From Deltaproteobacteria bacterium (GTDB lineage Bacteria; Myxococcota_A; UBA796; CAJQPC01): a stretch of 64,000 nt of DNA. Under the pieces are notes generated by a model. The model had not been told where the DNA came from, did no database searches, and saw nothing but the letters and a program-made list of their open reading frames with translations. Position numbers and translations under genes: made by a program. Positions 60,428 through 64,000 of this stretch are shown piece after piece (positions within the stretch are counted from its first letter, which is position 1; every line of letters starts with the position of its first letter). The DNA lies in assembly GCA_016717595.1 (NCBI GenBank), contig JADKFE010000039.1, positions 1-64,000 on the forward strand, in the 5' to 3' direction.

Positions 60428-61636
60428 TTAAACCCTGCTGAGCAGCGCCTTGGCCCGTTCTGCCCCGGCCTCGATCTCCATGACCGTGAACCTGGAGAGC
60501 GCGATGGCGGCGAGTTTACCGGCCTCGACGGGATCTTGCTCAAGGAGGCGCTCGGCGAGGAGCAAGGCGGCGCGGGCGTACCACGGCGTGTTGCCCGAGC
60601 AGTCCTCAAGAGCGCGCTGCAGGGCCTCGACGCCCCCAAGGAGGCCGGCCTCGGCGGCGAGCACCCGGGACATGCCCGCGAGCCAGGGCGCCTGGGCCTC
60701 ATCGGCGAGGCGCAGGGCGAGGTTGAGGTCGTCTAAGGCGCCAGGCAGGCCCGCGGCGTGTCGGGCCAAGGCCCGCGCGAGGCGCGCACGAGACTCCAGA
60801 AGGGGCATGCCCCGGCTCTCGGCGTAGGCGATGGGCTCGTCCAAGGCGCTGGGCAAGGGCCGCGCCCCCGCCGCCAAGGCCGCCAAGGCCCGACCGGCGC
60901 TCACCGAGAACAGGCCGCCGCGTCGCCCGGCCTCGGTCCACAGCCGGGCGGCCTCGTCGTACAGGGTGAGGGCCTCGGCGGCCTCACCAGAGACCCAGGC
61001 CAGCTCCGCCAGCTCACCCACGGCGGCCGCGCAGGCGCCACGCGCGGCGGGCTGGTCGCCCAGGGCCTCGGCGACGTCGTGAAAGCCCCGCGCGGCGTCG
61101 GCCAGATGGCCGAGGAGCCGGGCGAGCTGGGCCTCCCGAAACCGCGCGGCCTCGGCGAGCAGGCCCTCGGCGCCGGATCGAAGCTGGTGAACGACGGCTT
61201 GCAGCCCGATGAGGTCTCCCCGGGCGAGGAGCGCCCCGGCGAGGCTGTCGAGCAAGATCGCGTGAATGTTCGGCGGCACCCCGGCGGCGAGGCGCTCTCG
61301 GGCGGTCTGCTCGGCGAGCTGAAGCTGCCCCGCGTCCAACAGACAGGCGATGAGGTACGCCGAGAGCCCCGCGCGCTGGCCGGGATCTTCGGTGAGCTGG
61401 AGCGCGCGCTCGACGCCGATGAGGGTGGAGGCGGGGCGGTCGTCGCGGCGGAAGGCGTCGACGGCCTGGAGCGCCGCGAGGCGCGCGATGTCGAGGCGAC
61501 GCTCGGCGAGGGCCAGCTCACCGGCCTCGCCCCAGGCCTCCCCGGCGTCCTCCCAACGGGCCGCTTGAGCGGCGGTCAGCGCGCGGCGAATGGCGCGGGC
61601 GAGGGCCAGCGGGAGGGTGTCGAGGTCAAGCTGCAC
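60428..61636 (-). CDS. TPR-like helical protein
   Basis: This 402-residue Ala/Leu-rich helical protein has repeated antiparallel helix pairs (LALARAIRRALTAAQAARWED; AGELALAERRLDIARLAALQAV; GVERALQLTEDPGQRAGLSAYLIACLL; EALTLYDEAARLWTEAG), as in TPR/MalT-like superhelices. It has no signal or membrane segment and no catalytic motif. It lies between the SRPBCC gene and the TPR/membrane protein gene on one minus-strand run with gaps of 24-60 bases. A cytosolic scaffolding role is the safest inference. Confidence 0.75.
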   Translation of the reverse strand: MQLDLDTLPLALARAIRRALTAAQAARWEDAGEAWGEAGELALAERRLDIARLAALQAVDAFRRDDRPASTLIGVERALQLTEDPGQRAGLSAYLIACLLDAGQLQLAEQTARERLAAGVPPNIHAILLDSLAGALLARGDLIGLQAVVHQLRSGAEGLLAEAARFREAQLARLLGHLADAARGFHDVAEALGDQPAARGACAAAVGELAELAWVSGEAAEALTLYDEAARLWTEAGRRGGLFSVSAGRALAALAAGARPLPSALDEPIAYAESRGMPLLESRARLARALARHAAGLPGALDDLNLALRLADEAQAPWLAGMSRVLAAEAGLLGGVEALQRALEDCSGNTPWYARAALLLAERLLEQDPVEAGKLAAIALSRFTVMEIEAGAERAKALLSRV

Positions 61637-61660
61637 GACGGGCCGCCTCGGGCGTAGACG

Positions 61661-62680
61661 TCAGAAGCGCCCCGTGAGCCCGACGCCCGCGGGGCTCACC
61701 AGGAGCGCCGTGTCGTCGGTGACGAAGTAGCCCACGCCGAGCCCCGCGGCGCCGACGCCCAGAAGCCCCATCGTCGAGAACCGAAGCAGGTTGAACTGGG
61801 CGCTGAGCGCGTCGGCCTCGGCGCGGTTCATGGTGGCGGGGGCGGCCCGCACGGCCTCGATCTCGGCGTAGGTGGGGTTCACCGCGGCGAAGTTGAGCAC
61901 CGCGCCGCCCAAGAACAGCGCGCCGCCAGCGCCCATGATCGCCACCCGGGTCATGTTGACGTCACGCTCGGGGCGGGGCTCTTTGGGCTCTTTGGGCTCC
62001 TTCGGCTCTTTGCCCTCATCGGGCTTCTTGCCGCCTTTGCCGCCCTTTCCGCCGCCAGCGTCGGCCACGGCGCCGCCGCCCAAGGTGCCGCCTTCGCAGA
62101 GCGCGTAGTAGTTGGGCGCCTCGCCGAAGGTGTACCACTCGTTGTAGAGCTTGGCGTCGGGGCAGTGGACCTGCACCAGATGCCGACCCTCGACCACGAG
62201 CTCAAACTGGTTGAGCAGGCGGCCATCGACGAAGACCTTCACGTTGGGGCGGTCTTCCCGAACGCCGGGCTCGACGTGGGTGCGCGCGCCGACCTCTAAA
62301 CGGAGGGCCTCAAAGAGATCTTGGGGCTCTTGGTCAGCGACGAGGGTGGTGTCGAAGGCGTACTCAAGATCGGCGAGCAGCGCCAGGCGCCAGAGCTCAA
62401 GCGTCTTCTTGTCGCGGTCGCCGTCGTAGTACTCGAGCACGCCGCGGTAGAACGAGATCGACGCCAAGGACTGGCTGAGCACGACCGAGGACGAGGTCGC
62501 GGCGTTGGCCTCGGCTTGGTCCAAGAGCACACGCGCCTGCTCAAAGTCGCCGTCGTTGATCGCGGTGAGCGCGGCCTGGACGTCGTCTTCGACCTTGCCT
62601 GCGAGGGCGGGGGCGGCCCACAGGAGCAGGCCGAGGCCCAGACCCAAGGATCGTAGAGGGGTGGAGAGGGTCATTCGCAT
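61661..62680 (-). CDS. TPR/PEGA-like envelope protein with C-terminal two-helix module
   Basis: This 339-residue protein has a signal peptide (1-27), a helical TPR-like N-terminal domain (about 30-130), a small beta domain (VKVFVDGRLLNQFELVVEGRHLVQVHC, PEGA-like), and a Gly/Lys then Glu-Pro-Lys linker (212-236). A membrane helix (about 244-264), a loop, a second helix (about 302-320) and an end Thr-Asp-Asp...Gly-Leu-Thr-Gly-Arg-Phe follow. The last 100 residues mirror the tail of the PEGA protein at 4531-5613. The start is at 62680 (GGGAG 8 bases upstream); an ATG at 62674 overlaps the stop of the upstream gene. Confidence 0.78.
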   Translation of the reverse strand: MRMTLSTPLRSLGLGLGLLLWAAPALAGKVEDDVQAALTAINDGDFEQARVLLDQAEANAATSSSVVLSQSLASISFYRGVLEYYDGDRDKKTLELWRLALLADLEYAFDTTLVADQEPQDLFEALRLEVGARTHVEPGVREDRPNVKVFVDGRLLNQFELVVEGRHLVQVHCPDAKLYNEWYTFGEAPNYYALCEGGTLGGGAVADAGGGKGGKGGKKPDEGKEPKEPKEPKEPRPERDVNMTRVAIMGAGGALFLGGAVLNFAAVNPTYAEIEAVRAAPATMNRAEADALSAQFNLLRFSTMGLLGVGAAGLGVGYFVTDDTALLVSPAGVGLTGRF

Positions 62681-64000
62681 CCGCGCAGCTCCCAGTCCGA
62701 GTTGTCGTTGGCGAGGTCGAGGCGGAAGGTGCAGGTCTTGCCCGCGACCGCCTTGACCGTGCTCCGGCGAGGCACGCCGCCGTCTTTGGGCGTGACCTTG
62801 GTGCGATAGCTGCCCGCAGGCACGTTGTCGAGCTTGAGGCGCCCGCCGCTGCCGTCCCACTCTTTTGAGTAGCCGAAGCTGCTGTTGACGCTCAGCTCAC
62901 CCGCGCCGATGGGCACGATCATCATCACGAGGTTGCCGCCGTTCGCCGCCGGGGGCGGCGCCTCGACGGGGGTGGTCTGGCCGCTGCCTGCGCCTGGGTC
63001 TTTGGGCGGTGGGGTGATCAAGGCCGGGCCCGTCGGTTTGGGGCCGTTCGGCGGCGTGTTGGGCGGCGGTGTGTTGGGCGGCGTGCTGGGCGGCGTCGTG
63101 GGGTTGGACGGCGGCGGCGTGACCTCCACCGGCGGCGGCGTGACGTCGACCTTGGGGGGCGTCGTGGTCGTCTGATCCGTCGGGAGCGGGGGCTCGACGG
63201 TGGGGGGCGTCGGCGCGGGGTCGTCTCCGCCGCCGGTGACCGCGACGCCGACGCCGATGGCCAACATGAAGGCCACGGCGAGGCCCACCCACTTGCCGAC
63301 GCCGCCGCTGGGCGCGGGGGGCTCAAGCTCAACGGGCGGGGCGGCGCGCTCAACCTTGGGCGGCGCGGCCTTGGGCGGCTCGACCTTGGGCGGCTCGACC
63401 TTGGGGGGCTCGACCTTGGGGGCCTCGAAGACGGCGGGCTCGTGGAGGCCGAGGGAGACGCCGACCCCTAAGCTTGGCTCGTTGTCGACGACCGGCGGCG
63501 CGGGCGGCGGCGTGAAGACGGGCTCGTCTTGGGCGGTCGGGACGGTGTCGGGCGAGACCGCGCCGGGCTCGAGCTCCTCGGCCTCGGGGGAGCGGGTCTC
63601 CGCCGCCAACGCCGGCGGCTCCTCTTGTTGAGCGGAGGGGGCCTCATCGGGGGCCGCCGCGGCCTCATCAGGGCTGGGCGTCTCCGGGGCCACCGCGGGC
63701 AGCTCATCCGAGGCGGTGTCGTGGGACAGCGGCTCTTGCACGATGAACGTGGAGTCTGCGGCCACCAGCGGCGTCGCGGGCAGGGGCGTAGGCTCTAAGC
63801 TGGGCCGAGGGTCCGCGGGCCGGGTCTGCGGCGGGCGGGCTCGCCGTGGCGCCCGAGGAGGACGGCGGCGTGAACGGGATCGCGTCACGTTTGGGCGGGC
63901 GGCTGCGCGGCGAAGACGCCGGGCCGTCATCGGGCGGGATCGTCTTGTCGGAGGGGGGCGGCGTGGTGCGGTCGGCGCCGCCGGGGCCCACGCCTTCGGT
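62671..64000 (-). CDS. membrane-anchored PEGA-like protein, possibly the C-terminal part of a Ser/Thr kinase (partial, possible frameshift)
   Basis: The gene runs off the window. The last 419 codons hold a Pro/Glu-rich cytoplasmic segment with five PPKVE-like repeats, one membrane helix (KWVGLAVAFMLAIGVGVAVTG), a Pro/Thr-rich linker and a beta-rich PEGA-like C-terminal domain (GRLKLDNVPAGSYRTKVTPKDGG) ending Arg-Gly-Cys-Glu. Upstream of about 63820 the good coding sequence is in another frame (SDKTIPPDDGPASSPRSRPPKRDAIPFTPP), so a one-base indel is likely there. The layout fits C-terminal halves of myxobacterial Ser/Thr protein kinases, but no kinase motif is inside the window. Confidence 0.6.
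   Translation of the reverse strand, partial: PKAWAPAAPTAPRRPPPTRRSRPMTARRLRRAAARPNVTRSRSRRRPPRAPRRARPPQTRPADPRPSLEPTPLPATPLVAADSTFIVQEPLSHDTASDELPAVAPETPSPDEAAAAPDEAPSAQQEEPPALAAETRSPEAEELEPGAVSPDTVPTAQDEPVFTPPPAPPVVDNEPSLGVGVSLGLHEPAVFEAPKVEPPKVEPPKVEPPKAAPPKVERAAPPVELEPPAPSGGVGKWVGLAVAFMLAIGVGVAVTGGGDDPAPTPPTVEPPLPTDQTTTTPPKVDVTPPPVEVTPPPSNPTTPPSTPPNTPPPNTPPNGPKPTGPALITPPPKDPGAGSGQTTPVEAPPPAANGGNLVMMIVPIGAGELSVNSSFGYSKEWDGSGGRLKLDNVPAGSYRTKVTPKDGGVPRRSTVKAVAGKTCTFRLDLANDNSDWELRGCE
63349..63423 (-). repeat. five tandem 15-base repeats encoding PPKVE-like units
   Basis: Five 15-base units (consensus on the plus strand CTCGACCTTGGGCGG) at 63349-63423 encode PPKVE/PPKAA/APKVE pentapeptides in the juxtamembrane segment. 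Three consecutive units differ at only one or two bases, a sign of slippage or recent expansion. Confidence 0.85.

Noticed and set aside
1..64000. tRNA genes, rRNA, transposases, phage genes or attachment sites.
   Set aside because: None was recognised; weak cloverleaf-like pairings by eye were not convincing, and a tRNA search program would be needed to exclude them formally.

Overview
The window is a chromosomal segment of roughly 70% G+C (estimated by eye) with high G+C at third codon positions. It most likely comes from a member of the Myxococcota or a close relative. The grounds are C-terminal tails of the MYXO-CTERM kind (small residues or Cys, a hydrophobic stretch, then an Arg run) on three secreted proteins, many lipoproteins with acidic low-complexity linkers, PKD repeats, repeats of the putative metal-binding MopE type, PEGA-like domains, and a TonB-dependent receptor with a carboxypeptidase-regulatory N-domain. 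No tRNA, rRNA, CRISPR array, insertion sequence or phage gene was recognised. Genes are densely packed, with many ATGA or TGATG overlaps, and no gene-free stretch exceeds 300 bases.

Layout. Positions 1-1.7 kb hold a tandem family of small Cys-rich secreted proteins and two small exported proteins. 1.8-7.0 kb holds an Mrp/ApbC-type P-loop protein, moaA, a 2Fe-2S ferredoxin, a PEGA-repeat membrane protein and an FAD-linked oxidase. 7.1-9.0 kb is an ECF-type sigma factor coupled to a membrane protein, probably its anti-sigma. 10.7-18.6 kb is one long plus-strand operon: two PKD lipoproteins, an exported protein and two GT-C-like multi-membrane proteins. 18.6-26.8 kb holds rpsD, a pseudopilin-like protein, a MopE-repeat lipoprotein, a second ECF sigma/anti-sigma pair (with a visible autoregulatory promoter), a pentapeptide protein and a GshB-like ATP-grasp enzyme. 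26.9-31.3 kb holds a Ycf46-like AAA+ ATPase, gpsA, two cyclic-nucleotide-domain proteins and a frameshifted class II aldolase. 31.3-35.3 kb (minus) holds a YdbS/YdbT-like PH-domain pair and a RecB-family nuclease. 35.3-38.5 kb holds a third GT-C-like protein and a pentapeptide-membrane fusion.

The most intriguing block is 38.5-47.8 kb. A three-gene minus operon (secreted protein, matrixin-like metalloprotease with PKD, sulfatase-fold protein with Thr in place of the formylglycine Cys) diverges from a three-gene plus operon (TonB-dependent receptor plus two translationally coupled lipoproteins). Between them lies a perfect inverted repeat carrying a -35-like element on each strand. 47.8-55.2 kb holds a CCA-adding enzyme with two compensating frameshifts, TPR proteins, an aldo/keto reductase and ETF-ubiquinone oxidoreductase. 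Just upstream of the last is a palindrome that matches the FadR-type fatty-acid-degradation operator. 55.3-64 kb holds lspA-lgt, comEC, a DUF805-like/SRPBCC protein, a TPR protein and two membrane-anchored envelope proteins, the last running off the window.

Taken together the region is dominated by cell-envelope and secreted functions: lipoprotein maturation (lspA, lgt), many lipoproteins, surface polysaccharide or glycoprotein assembly (GT-C proteins), and envelope-stress sigma pairs. At least four genes carry apparent single-base frameshifts. This points either to residual indel errors in the assembly or to real decay, and it should be resolved before function is inferred for those genes.
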